From Stieleria varia (lineage in GTDB: Bacteria > Planctomycetota > Planctomycetia > Pirellulales > Pirellulaceae): a stretch of DNA of 64,000 nt. The stretch is taken from NCBI RefSeq assembly GCF_038443385.1, contig NZ_CP151726.1, positions 3,968,001-4,032,000 on the forward strand, in the 5' to 3' direction. The notes beneath the pieces were generated by a model. The model was given only the letters and a program-made list of their open reading frames with translations. It searched no databases and had not been told where the DNA came from. The number at the start of each line of letters is the position of its first letter. Position 1 is the stretch's first letter. Of the stretch, positions 54,518 to 63,267 are shown piece by piece. A program made the position numbers and the translations under genes.

Positions 54518-55156
54518 ATGCAGATAGACGAAAAAATTCGCACGGCATTGATCGTCGTCGACCCCTTCAACGAATTTCTTTCGCGGTGGGGGAAAATGTG
54601 GAGCAGTGTTGGTGCAACGATCAAGGAAGTGCATCTTCTGCCCAATCTCAGAAAGATACTCGATTCGGCGAGATCCGTCGGGTTACAGATTGCCTACGCA
54701 CCCCATCACCGTTGGCAGCCGGGCAGCTTCTCAGACAAGAAATATTTGCACCCGTCGCAGGCGCTGCAAACTGCTTTCAAAGCATTCCCGCGTGATGGCT
54801 TTGGCGGCCAGTACTACAAAGGGCTGGAACCACAGCAGGGCGACATCGTCGCCAGTGAACACACCTGTTCGAGCGGCTTTGCGGAAACCGACCTGCACGA
54901 TCAACTCCAGAAACTCGGAATCACTCACCTGATCCTTGTGGGAATGGCCACCAATTCCTGCATTGAAGCTACTGCCAGGAGCGCAGTCGACCTGGGCTAT
55001 CACGTCACGCTGGTGACCGACGCCGTGGCCACGTTCTCGCGTAAGGAACACCATACGACGGTCGCTGAAATTTATCCGCAGATCGCTCACGCTGTTCTGG
55101 ACACCAATCAACTGGTCGATGCACTGCAAACCGAAAAGGTCACCCATGATTCCTGA
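54518..55156 (+). CDS. Isochorismatase-family cysteine hydrolase
   Basis: 212 residues. The ATG at 54518 has GAGGAG eight bases upstream and is preferred over the preceding GTG. The acidic residue is in ALIVVDPFNEF and the nucleophile in ATNSCIEATARSA (about residue 147). The central motif is ASEHTCSSGFAETDL, where classic members have a lysine before SAF; this variant is the EH...SGF-TDL subgroup. Members hydrolyse amide or vinyl-ether bonds in small metabolites. The next gene overlaps it, so the two are translated together. Confidence 0.88.
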   Translation: MQIDEKIRTALIVVDPFNEFLSRWGKMWSSVGATIKEVHLLPNLRKILDSARSVGLQIAYAPHHRWQPGSFSDKKYLHPSQALQTAFKAFPRDGFGGQYYKGLEPQQGDIVASEHTCSSGFAETDLHDQLQKLGITHLILVGMATNSCIEATARSAVDLGYHVTLVTDAVATFSRKEHHTTVAEIYPQIAHAVLDTNQLVDALQTEKVTHDS

Positions 55157-55760
55157 GACAATCGGTACCATTACCCGTTGGTGGTTGCACCGACGTTTCC
55201 GCCCTTATCGAACCTATCCGTCGCGCCAGACGGCGGTCTTGCTGGTCGATGTGCAGAAGGGGCTTGTACCCGACTCCAGCCGATTGATGTCGTCGCTTCT
55301 GGATCTAGTCGCGTTGGCGCGACGATCCGATTTTTGCGTTGTCTACAGCAAGTTCGACGCCGCAGCGGAGCAGACGTTCGAGACTCGCGCCCATCGGTTG
55401 CTTAAAGAGGCTGTGAAACCGGTCGATGGCCGTGACGGCATCCCCGACAAGTTGTCGCCTGGCCCTGATGATCTGGTGCTTTCAGCACGCAGCACGTTCA
55501 GCGCGTTCAAGGGCACGGACCTACATGAACAGCTTCAAAGGCGAGGAATCGAACATCTAATCATCGCCGGTCCGCTGGCTCGCATCTCGATCGACTCAAG
55601 CGTCAGGGATGGCGTCCAACTGGGCTATCACGTGACGCTCATCCAAGAAGCGCTAAGCGAAGACGTCGGAGAGATCTCCGAATACGCTAGAAGCACGTTG
55701 TCGCGGTATGCACAATCTATTTTGAGCTTCCAGCAATTCAAAAAACTCACGCGACGATAA
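55146..55760 (+). CDS. Isochorismatase-fold protein lacking the catalytic cysteine
   Basis: 204 residues from the ATG at 55146, overlapping the previous stop by 11 bp. The fold motifs AVLLVDVQKGLVPDSS and SARSTFSAFKGTDLHEQLQR are clear. At the nucleophile position, LARISIDSSVRDG replaces the usual T-x-x-C-V-x-x-T, so cysteine appears to be serine. It may be inactive, a pseudo-enzyme subunit of the preceding hydrolase, or use another mechanism. About 27 residues of basic N-terminal extension (WWLHRRFRPYRTY) precede the fold. Pairing with an intact paralog directly upstream makes a heteromer plausible. Confidence 0.82.
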   Translation: MIPETIGTITRWWLHRRFRPYRTYPSRQTAVLLVDVQKGLVPDSSRLMSSLLDLVALARRSDFCVVYSKFDAAAEQTFETRAHRLLKEAVKPVDGRDGIPDKLSPGPDDLVLSARSTFSAFKGTDLHEQLQRRGIEHLIIAGPLARISIDSSVRDGVQLGYHVTLIQEALSEDVGEISEYARSTLSRYAQSILSFQQFKKLTRR

Positions 55761-55828
55761 TCAACCGCTGTCGATCCCGCTTGCAGTTCACAAACTACTT
55801 ATCACTTTCGCAAAATCGGAGATTGTTC

Positions 55829-56356
55829 ATGCAAAAAATCGGAGAAGCAACCGCCAAAGCGATTGTCAACGCGCCGATCGAGTTGATCAATTTGGGTGAG
55901 TGGATGTTTACGATCACTTCGGAAGAGTACGCCGCCTGTGCTGAGGCGCACCAGAGTGCGGCACAAGGGAGATTGGCCTCCGGCAAGAGATTCTCGGTCA
56001 ATCTCGAAACGACTGAAAATATTCTCATTGTCCAACACTACCTTGAGAAGCTGTCGGAAAGAGATCATGTTATAGGGTTCTCTCCAAACAGCATGTTCTG
56101 GCTTAGCGATACGGAGTACGCCTTTGCTGAGGTAACGTGGGAAGTGAAGGTCGTGAAGATTGATGAAACGCGATGCGAACTAATTTGCAGAGCGTTCAGC
56201 GAGACTGAAGATGAAGCGTTCGTTGCCAGACTACATAACGCACTGAAAGAAGCGCCAGCCGGTTACAACCCTCTACAACAACATATCGAAGAAGAAACCT
56301 CATTGTTTGCCAAAGATATCGAACGTAAGGCGTTGGCGGGTGTTTGGGGTTCGTAG
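55829..56356 (+). CDS. Hypothetical protein
   Basis: 175 residues from the ATG at 55829, which follows GGAG at good spacing; the in-frame codon at 55781 lacks one. Sequence includes IVNAPIELINLGEWMFTITS, YAACAEAHQSAAQGRLASG, then strands with HVIGFSPNSMFWLSDTEYAF and VTWEVKVVKIDETRCELIC. The alternation suggests an SRPBCC-like or nuclear-transport-factor-like small fold, but this is a guess. No signal peptide. Last of the plus-strand run that begins at 53393; the gap of 68 bp suggests co-transcription. Confidence 0.7.
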   Translation: MQKIGEATAKAIVNAPIELINLGEWMFTITSEEYAACAEAHQSAAQGRLASGKRFSVNLETTENILIVQHYLEKLSERDHVIGFSPNSMFWLSDTEYAFAEVTWEVKVVKIDETRCELICRAFSETEDEAFVARLHNALKEAPAGYNPLQQHIEEETSLFAKDIERKALAGVWGS

Positions 56357-56381
56357 CCAGACCTAATCCAATTCCTGTCGG

Positions 56382-56810
56382 TTATTGCTGATTGTGGAAT
56401 TCTTCGACACTCTGACGTGCTTTGGCTTCTAGGTGCGCAATCATCGTTTCTCGATCCTTCCGGATGGCCGCCGCAAATTCGGCTCCACTAGTGGCTGAAG
56501 TGTGCGCGTCGCCCCAAACCAGCAACTCGACCAGTACGCGAACCAGCGAGATGCCCTTTTCCGTGGGAAGGTAAGCTCGTCTTCGTTTGTCTGTAGGGTG
56601 CTGGAATTGCTCGATGACTTCGGCGCATACCAGTCTTTCGAGTCGATTGGAAAGCACGTTGGTCGCGATTCCTTCGTCGGCCCCGATCTCGGTGTAAGCG
56701 AAACGTTGACCCAATACGATGTCGCGGACGATTAGCAGCGTCCAGCGGTCACCGAGTAGGTCGAGCGCACTTGCCACTGGACAATCTGATCGATTTTCAT
56801 TCGGAGACAC
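56382..56810 (-). CDS. HxlR-family transcriptional regulator
   Basis: 142 residues from a GTG at 56810. The family's winged helix is complete: DCPVASALDLLGDRWTLLIV, then FAYTEIGADEGIATNVLSNR and HPTDKRRRAYLPTEKG. HxlR/YodB-type repressors respond to quinones, aldehydes or thiol stress, often through the conserved N-terminal cysteine, present here in SDCPVA. It is divergent from the SDR at 56896, and the 85-bp spacer carries two inverted repeats, so it probably controls that gene and itself. A paralog lies at 58161-58586. Confidence 0.9.
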   Translation of the reverse strand: MSPNENRSDCPVASALDLLGDRWTLLIVRDIVLGQRFAYTEIGADEGIATNVLSNRLERLVCAEVIEQFQHPTDKRRRAYLPTEKGISLVRVLVELLVWGDAHTSATSGAEFAAAIRKDRETMIAHLEAKARQSVEEFHNQQ

Positions 56811-56819
56811 GGTATGTAC

Positions 56820-56861
56820 CTTGCAAAGAGCAAGCGGCTAAGATAGCTTGTTAAGTACAAG
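56820..56861. promoter_or_regulatory. Two candidate HxlR operators
   Basis: CTTGCAAAGAGCAAG (56820-56834) and CTTGTTAAGTACAAG (56847-56861) share the form CTTGN-N5-NCAAG with centres 27 bp apart. They lie in the spacer between the divergent HxlR and SDR genes. Confidence 0.65.
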
Positions 56862-56895
56862 TTAGCATATTTTCCCATGAGGCGAGCACTACATA

Positions 56896-57654
56896 ATGAA
56901 AATCAACGAGAAAAGTATCGTCATCACGGGTGGCAGTTCTGGAATTGGTCTTCAGATGGCCAAAAAGTTCGGGGAAATTGGGGCCGACGTGGTGATCACG
57001 GGACGGAATCAATCGACGCTCGATCAAGCGGCATCCGGAATGACTTGCGTTACTCCGTTCGTTTGCGACGTCACCAACGACGAGCAAGTTGTCTCGCTTC
57101 GCGATTTCATGGACGGGCGCGGTGGTACCGACGTTCTAATCAACAATGCGGGGGTGATGGACTTCTTCGACGTTACTCAGGGCCATCCCTTGGAAAAGCA
57201 GCTCGCCGAGATCGCGATTGATGCCGCCGGCCCAGTACGTTTAGTGCATCACTTCCTGCCGGGGCTACTCAAACGCCCGTCGATCATCGTCAATGTCAGC
57301 TCGGGCTTGGCTTACGTCCCCTTCGCGGCGGCACCTGTCTACTGCGGGTGCAAGGCGTTCCTTCATTCATACACGCAGTGTTTGAGGACGCAGCTTGCTG
57401 GGACATCGGTACGAGTGGTCGAGTTGCTGCCTCCCGTCGTCGATACGCCGCTGGCGGCAACTCTCGACCACTCGTTTTCAAAAATGCCGCCCGAGAAACT
57501 TGTGGCGTCTCTCATCAGCGGTCTTGAGCGAGGGCGTGACGAGATCGCGCCTGGTCAGTCAGCGCAACTGAGATGGCTCAGTCGACTCGCTCCAGGGTTC
57601 ATCTATGGGCAGCTCAACAAGAGTTACAAGGCGGCACGGCGGTCTCCGCCGTGA
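56896..57654 (+). CDS. Short-chain dehydrogenase/reductase (DltE-like)
   Basis: 252 residues. The motifs are classical SDR: TGGSSGIGL for the cofactor, NNAGVMDFFDV, NVSSGLAYVPFAAAPVYCGCK with the YxxxK pair, and PPVVDTPLA. Similar proteins occur as oxidoreductases linked to HxlR regulators. The last residues, AARRSPP-stop, are written by the inverted-repeat element at 57630, so the native C-terminus may have been altered by that insertion. It is divergent from the HxlR gene. Confidence 0.9.
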   Translation: MKINEKSIVITGGSSGIGLQMAKKFGEIGADVVITGRNQSTLDQAASGMTCVTPFVCDVTNDEQVVSLRDFMDGRGGTDVLINNAGVMDFFDVTQGHPLEKQLAEIAIDAAGPVRLVHHFLPGLLKRPSIIVNVSSGLAYVPFAAAPVYCGCKAFLHSYTQCLRTQLAGTSVRVVELLPPVVDTPLAATLDHSFSKMPPEKLVASLISGLERGRDEIAPGQSAQLRWLSRLAPGFIYGQLNKSYKAARRSPP

Positions 57655-57692
57655 TCCCGAGTCCAGATTCACGGTGGCGACCACCGTGCCAC
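57630..57692. repeat. CACGGNGG-type hairpin repeat, copy 2
   Basis: Two stacked hairpins, GCACGGCGG/CCGCCGTG and CACGGTGG/CCACCGTG, end in GTGCCACTATT, as in copy 3. It overlaps the SDR stop codon. Confidence 0.75.
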
Positions 57693-57729
57693 TATTTCAA
57701 ACTTCGCTTCCAATCAATAGTGAGTCAGA

Positions 57730-58155
57730 ATGTCCAAAGGTGTCAAATGGTCGATCGCGTTGCTCATGTGCTTCACGATATTCAGAGCACAAACTGTGCT
57801 GTTTCTTCCGAAAGTTGAAATGTTTGGAGGTCCTGCAGCCGATGCTTGGTTCGCGCCGTGGCTCAGTGATGCAATCTTCGGATTCCTCGTTCCAGTGATG
57901 GTCTTTCTCTTTCTGAAACGACGTGGCACCAAACTCTGGGGCGCTTTGGTGATCTACAACGCGCTCGGTGCATTTGATTATGCCAATGGTCTGGCTGCCC
58001 AATGGATCGCACCCATGCCAGTAGAGATGGCAACGGCAACGACCGTCTACCTTGGCATTTCAGTCTTCATGGTATTCCAGTTGATCGCGCTGACATTGCT
58101 GTTCCGCGATGATGTCGTTGAGCACTTTCGCGGAAAGGCAGAAGTGACGAAATGA
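57730..58155 (+). CDS. Small integral membrane protein
   Basis: 141 residues with four likely membrane helices (WSIALLMCFTIFRAQTVLFL, IFGFLVPVMVFLFLKRRG, WGALVIYNALGAFDYANGL, VYLGISVFMVFQLIALTLLF). No family is recognised; the layout resembles small DoxX-like or hypothetical membrane proteins found beside HxlR genes. It converges with the second HxlR gene, whose stop lies 5 bp away. Confidence 0.75.
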   Translation: MSKGVKWSIALLMCFTIFRAQTVLFLPKVEMFGGPAADAWFAPWLSDAIFGFLVPVMVFLFLKRRGTKLWGALVIYNALGAFDYANGLAAQWIAPMPVEMATATTVYLGISVFMVFQLIALTLLFRDDVVEHFRGKAEVTK

Positions 58156-58160
58156 TCCAA

Positions 58161-58586
58161 TCACGCCTTGGGCAAATTGGCGGCACGACTCGCTGCCGCT
58201 CTTGCTTCGATGTTCTTGATCATCCCTTCGCGATCTTGCTTGATCGCTTTGGCGATTTTCCTGACGCCCTGAGCCGCTGTGTGATCTGTGCCCCAGACCA
58301 CCAAGTCGACCAAAATAGGGATGAGCTCGATGCCACGCTGGGTCGGCAAATAAATTCGCCGTCTACCGTCTGTCGGATGCGCATAGCACTCGATGATGCC
58401 GGCCTCGGTCAGTCGTTCCAGCCGATTCATCAGAATGTTGGTCGCAATTCCTTCCGGTACCCCAATCTCCGAGAACGCAACCTTTTGTGTCAGCAAAACG
58501 TCGCGAAGAACGATCAACGTCCAGCGGTCACCAATCACATCCAGCGATGCGGCAATCGGGCAATCAGAACGAAGGTCATTTTTCAT
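58161..58586 (-). CDS. HxlR-family transcriptional regulator (second copy)
   Basis: 141 residues from the ATG at 58586 (the frame is open to 58727, but that part is not protein-like). Motifs parallel those of the paralog at 56382: SDCPIAASLDVIGDRWTLIV, VAFSEIGVPEGIATNILMNR and HPTDGRRRIYLPTQRG. The cysteine in SDCPIA is kept. An inverted repeat TTGCACTATGCAA at 58758-58770 could be its site. Tandem retention of two close paralogs around two small genes suggests duplication of a regulator module. Confidence 0.9.
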   Translation of the reverse strand: MKNDLRSDCPIAASLDVIGDRWTLIVLRDVLLTQKVAFSEIGVPEGIATNILMNRLERLTEAGIIECYAHPTDGRRRIYLPTQRGIELIPILVDLVVWGTDHTAAQGVRKIAKAIKQDREGMIKNIEARAAASRAANLPKA

Positions 58587-58868
58587 TGCGGAGGCGGCCG
58601 AACAAAGGGGCCGTTCATGGAACGCATGACACGGGCGGTGGTTTGCACAACGTAAACCTCCCATTGTTGCATGGAGTTCCGCGCATTCCAAGGCCTTGAA
58701 TCCATCGAGAAAGAGGGGCCTACCCAAAACGAGAGCGTTTCATCTCCTACGCGTGGGTTGCACTATGCAAGGCAACTGCGTCATTTGCCGGAGTTTAGTG
58801 GTCTTTTTGCTGAATTGGCGAGCGTTTCATTTCAAACACCGCAAACAGAATTCCGTTAGTCGCCTGAT

Positions 58869-59768
58869 ATGAATCCAGCATCATTGACACGTAAGTTCAC
58901 TATTCCAATTGCGCTATTTCTATCGGTTGGGTGCGGGAGGCAAGAGAAATTGATTCCCGAGCGTCGTCCTCGGCCGGTTGCGACCGCGGTCCTCAGCCAG
59001 CGGTTGCCACCCAACGCGGCACTGGTGACAGCATCAACCGGAACTTGGAAGTCGGAACAGCTCGGATTCGAGGTCGCAGGTCGAATTGAATTTGTCGCGG
59101 AGCAAAACACGGCAATTGATGGACGGATCCGCGATGCCGAAGGCAAGTTGATCGTTGAGGGAACTCCGATCGCGAGAGTTGAGAGCGAGCGGTACCAACT
59201 GGCCGTCGCCAATGCGGAAGCCTCGGTTGCTCGCGCCGAGCAAGACTTGATCGTTGGAAGAAACGATTTGAAGGAAACCATTCCGGCCCAAATTGATGCG
59301 GCGAACGCGTCGTTGGAATTGGCAAAAGTCGAGTACGACCGTAGCCGGCAACTCGGAAGACAGAATGCGATTTCACAAAGTGAACTCGACAGGGCAAAGT
59401 CGACTTATGAGAACGCCGTCGCTCAATTGAGGCAATTGGTCGCTTCAGAAAAATCGCAGCAGGCTCAGATCGCATCGCTTGAGAGTGCTTTGTTGCAAGC
59501 CAAACAAGGCCTCCGAGATGCACAGAGAGATCTCGAAGACTGCACTTTATATTCCTCGTTTCAAGGCGTGATCTCCGACGCGTCAGTCGTACCCGGAAGT
59601 CTGGTCAGCGCTGGTACCCCCGTGGTGACGCTTCAAATGATGGACCCCATCAAGGTGGAGTTAGAGGTCTCCGGTGAGCAGTCGCGGAGGCTGCAACGGA
59701 CCGAAACGCTTCACCGTCGGCGTTTCGGTGCTGTTGCTTCTCGCTGTGTTGCAGTTGCCGGTCGGTAG
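58869..59768 (+). pseudogene. RND efflux membrane-fusion protein, C-terminally truncated by deletion
   Basis: A lipoprotein signal (FTIPIALFLSVGC) is followed by the barrel-sandwich and hairpin of a HlyD/AcrA-like adaptor (EVAGRIEFVAEQNTAI; a long coiled coil from YQLAVANAEASVARAEQD to LRDAQRDLEDC; YSSFQGVISDASVVPGSLVS). The frame leaves family-like sequence after KVELEVSGEQSRRLQ and ends about 25 codons later in the transporter's other frame. The missing beta-barrel and membrane-proximal domains, and the fused transporter below, show that a deletion of perhaps 2-3 kb removed the gene junction. Confidence 0.8.
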
Positions 59769-61338
59769 CGAATATTTTCCACTCGATCGACGCGACCAGT
59801 TCTACGTCACGGTGACATTGCCCGAGACAGCAACCGTATCGCAAACCAATGTGATTGTTGCTCAGGTCGAAGACACGCTGAAGAAATTGAGTTCATCGTC
59901 GGACGAACAAGGTAACCCCATCGAGCGGTTGCGTGCGATGCGTAGCATGACCGCGTTTGGCGCTGCACGCTGGTCGTTGTCGGTGACTCCGCTTCCGCCA
60001 GCGTCCAATACGTCGGAGATCTTGATTCGCACGACCAGCAGCGAGTGGACCGAGTCGATGATCCGTGATCTTCGCCGCGCGGTGGATGAGGGCGACAGCG
60101 AGCGTGGGATTCGGCCCATTGCGGGTGCTCGCGTGACCACCAAGCGAGTCCAAATGGGACCGCCGGCCAAGCCGGTCGAGCTCCGAGTCTCAGGCGATGG
60201 ATTCGCCAACGTCAGTCAGCTTCGGCGAATTGCGGACGAGGTGAAGTTGATGCTTCGTGATGAACCGGGAACATGGGACATCTCCGATTCGTGGGGTATC
60301 GACAGCTTTCAATTGGACGTCGAAATCGACGCGGAGAAGGCAAACTTGTCCGGCGTTTCCAACGCGAAAGTGGCCGATACCTTGAGCGCATACTATTCCG
60401 GATTGAAGTTGACCGATTTTCGCGAAGGCGATCATGTGGTCCCGGTCTACTTCCGATTGCGGCCAGAGGATCGCGTTGACCTGCAGAGCATGGACGCGGC
60501 CTACGTCGAAGGCACCAACGGGAAACTGCCGCTCAATTCGGTCGCAAAGATCGTCCCCAGTTGGCAACCGGGGAAGATCGAGCGCCGCGACCAGAACCGC
60601 ACGGTCAAGGTGTTTGCCGAGGTGGAAGACGGTGTATCCGGGAACGACGTGGTGCTTCGCGTGTGGAATTCGGACCGCATGGCAAGGCTGCGTGATTCGC
60701 TGCCACTGGGTTACAAAATTGAAATTGGTGGGGCGTTGGAAGAGAGTCAAGACGCGGCCAGTCGAATGATGATTTCTTTTGGCATTTCCTTCTTGGCCAT
60801 CATTCTAATCTTGGTTATTCAGTACAACGGTTGGTCCAAAACACTTGTGATCTTGATGACGCTGCCACTGGCCGTGATCGGGGCTTGGTTTGGGCTTTGG
60901 CTGACCGATAATCCGCTCGGCTTCATGCCCCAGCTTGGCCTGCTTTCCTTGTTCGGCATCGTTCTCAACACCGGGATCATTTTCATTGAGTTCGCCGACA
61001 TACTGATCACGCAAAAGAGCGTCGTTGCAGCGAGGTCTGAATCTGCCGATGGTCCCATCGTCGGTCTGACGCGGCAAGAGTTTCGCGAGTGTTTGGTCGC
61101 CGCTGGCAAGCAACGCATGCTGCCGATCTTTCTTACTACTGCGACAACGGTCGGAGGATTGTTCCCGCTCGCGTTGGGAGGTGGCCCACTCTGGGAAGGT
61201 ATGGCATGGCTAATGATCTACGGTCTGCTCGTTGCAACCTTGTTGACGCTTTACATCGTGCCGGCGCTGTACGCGATCATCGTCGAAACATTCGGCGTCA
61301 AGCCAATCGAAACTCCTATCGCCGCCGCGCCAAGTTAG
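59674..61338 (+). pseudogene. RND efflux transporter, C-terminal half only
   Basis: 554 codons corresponding to the second half of a ~1000-residue RND pump. The membrane segment VGVSVLLLLAVLQLPVG (TM7-like) is followed by SEYFPLDRRDQFYVTVTLPE, a porter domain with PVELRVSGDGFANVSQL, and helices from ISFGISFLAIILILVIQY onward with LPLAVIGAWFGLWL, LLSLFGIVLNTGIIFIEFA and PIFLTTATTVGGLFPLALGG. The N-terminal half, including TM4 with proton-relay aspartates, is absent, so it cannot be a working pump alone. Its start overlaps the truncated adaptor by about 95 bp in another frame, which marks the deletion joint near 59690-59705. Confidence 0.8.
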
Positions 61339-63164
61339 CAGTCCGATCGTTTATGAAGCGGTTCGCACCGCGGTGGTTGGTCGCGCACGACTTCATCGTC
61401 GCGATGCAGTCGCAGGATGCGGATGACCTCGTTGATCGTCTCTATGTGTGTGTGCAGGTAGTGGTTGGCGTCGATCAAAAGTTCAGTGTCGGTACCGGGA
61501 TGCCTTGCGCTGGAAACCGGCACGACGCCGTCTGTTGGTTCTCGTTTGATAAGTGTTTTGTGCCCCGTACCGATGATCGAGTGCAAGTGAACTCCGTCGG
61601 CAACGGGTAAACGAAACACCGCCGCCAAGACTGGGTCGTCTGAACGAAGTAGATCAACGCTCTTGGGGATTCGCTTGTAGGCGGGATTGCGAATACCGAC
61701 GCTGTTTTGGAGGATTTGTTCGGAGTCACTTAGCGCGTCTTGAGGCAACTTCGCCAACCGCGATGCCACTTGGCCGAGGCTTCCATCAGCCAGCCGCGAT
61801 CCTTGATGAGGCGTGCCGATAAAGATCACGCGAGCGACTTCTTCGGAGGGTTGGAAGGTCACCATGGATTTTACTTTCGCCTTTACCTCCGCCGGCAACT
61901 CCACTTGCTCCAGACCATCGGTGAAAATCGCATTCTCAATTTGGTTGGTACTGGTGGTGACTTGCAACTTCGCGAGCAATCCGCCCATGCTGTGTCCGAC
62001 CAAAACCGTTTGATCGAGCGAACGGTCTCGGCGAAGGGGATCGTAATGATTTCGCAGCTTCGCGAGCTCAGCCCTCAGAACGGCTGCTGCTTCGGGGAAT
62101 GTTAGACTGGTTCGATAAACGAACGTCCAAAACTGAAACTTCGCGACCAGATCGGGATGCGTGCGAATTTCATTCAGCATCGGGTGCCATGCCGTCTCGC
62201 TGGATGCCAAACCGTGGATGAAGATGACCGGAATCTTTCCAGTCTGGAACGGCTCGGCCATCCGAAGTCCAAACTCGGTTGCATCATGCTTGGCTGGGCG
62301 AAGGAGTCGTTCGACGCCGTGCTCTCCCTTGGTGGTTTCGAGGAAGGCATACGGAGCAGAGAGATTGAACGCGATTGGCACGCTTCGCCAATAACTTGCG
62401 ATTTCAAGCTGGCTTGGCGGTTCCACTTGAATACTGAGTTCCCTGATCATCAACGGATTGATTAAGTCCAAGATGAACTCTTCCGCTCGCCCCGTGAAGA
62501 CGGGATGAACAACGGCGGTTGCCGAAAACACTGGGTCTGGTATTTCAAAAGGAAGCGTTCGAGCGGACCTTACCAACAGCGGAACACCCATTCCCGACTG
62601 CTGTTGGATGGGAGCATCTCCCGTCAGCCGACATTCCCCGACGACATCCATCACAGCGAAGTCCTGTGGTTCCCAGGGGAAGCCCTGGTAACGGACCGGC
62701 AACCATCGCTGGTCGCTGGCTCGTCCCGAAATCAGCACGCCACGGATGGGGTCGAATCGCTCAAACCGGATCGCGGATTCCACCAGCTTGCCCAACGCCG
62801 AATCGTAAAGCTGCTTCGCTTTTTGGTTGGTTGCGGACCCAGGATCAGAAGATTCGGCGACGATTTGCGGCCAGACGAGCTTAACGCATTCAAAGTAACC
62901 CGCCAAGCAATCACTCGATTGATTTATGTCAAGCTTAACCGCGTTGGCGTAGGCCTTCGCGGCCTCGTTGAATCCTCGTCCATGCGAGGTTGACTCGTTC
63001 GGGCCAAGCGACGCCAGCGAAATAGTGGAAGCCGGTCGATAGAAGCTCTTGCCGCTTTGGCATCCGGAAGATGCAAGCAGAACAACTACCAGGAGCACAG
63101 CACCAATTCTTAGGCTAGTGATCGCTTTTCGCTTTGAAAACAAAAATGAGATGTGGTCTTTCAC
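61335..63164 (-). CDS. Alpha/beta-hydrolase (lipase-like) lipoprotein
   Basis: A 609-residue frame from a GTG at 63164. The N-terminus has a lipoprotein signal (RIGAVLLVVVLLASSGC). The hydrolase core has the oxyanion-hole segment IPVIFIHGLASSETAWHPM, the nucleophile elbow LVGHSMGGLLA (Ser about residue 393), and FIGTPHQGSRLADG; a late histidine in SARHPGTDTELL or ANHYLHTH could complete the triad. The preceding 280 residues are a separate strand-rich region without a name. It is probably an exported esterase or lipase, as in many planctomycete hydrolases. It overlaps the convergent RND remnant by 4 bp. Confidence 0.82.
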   Translation of the reverse strand: MKDHISFLFSKRKAITSLRIGAVLLVVVLLASSGCQSGKSFYRPASTISLASLGPNESTSHGRGFNEAAKAYANAVKLDINQSSDCLAGYFECVKLVWPQIVAESSDPGSATNQKAKQLYDSALGKLVESAIRFERFDPIRGVLISGRASDQRWLPVRYQGFPWEPQDFAVMDVVGECRLTGDAPIQQQSGMGVPLLVRSARTLPFEIPDPVFSATAVVHPVFTGRAEEFILDLINPLMIRELSIQVEPPSQLEIASYWRSVPIAFNLSAPYAFLETTKGEHGVERLLRPAKHDATEFGLRMAEPFQTGKIPVIFIHGLASSETAWHPMLNEIRTHPDLVAKFQFWTFVYRTSLTFPEAAAVLRAELAKLRNHYDPLRRDRSLDQTVLVGHSMGGLLAKLQVTTSTNQIENAIFTDGLEQVELPAEVKAKVKSMVTFQPSEEVARVIFIGTPHQGSRLADGSLGQVASRLAKLPQDALSDSEQILQNSVGIRNPAYKRIPKSVDLLRSDDPVLAAVFRLPVADGVHLHSIIGTGHKTLIKREPTDGVVPVSSARHPGTDTELLIDANHYLHTHIETINEVIRILRLHRDDEVVRDQPPRCEPLHKRSDC

Positions 63165-63203
63165 TAACTAAGCCGACCGTGACAAGTGAATAGATTGAAA
63201 ATA

Positions 63204-63267
63204 GAGGCACGATGATCCTCCACCGTGCTCCGCCGTATTTCACGGTTGCGGACCACCGTGCCACTAT
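63204..63267. repeat. CACGGNGG-type hairpin repeat, copy 3
   Basis: It contains GGCACGATGATCCTCCACCG and CACGGTTGCGGACCACCGTG, then CCACTATTGG. It lies between the lipase-like gene and the propeller gene and may end the latter's transcript. Confidence 0.65.
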
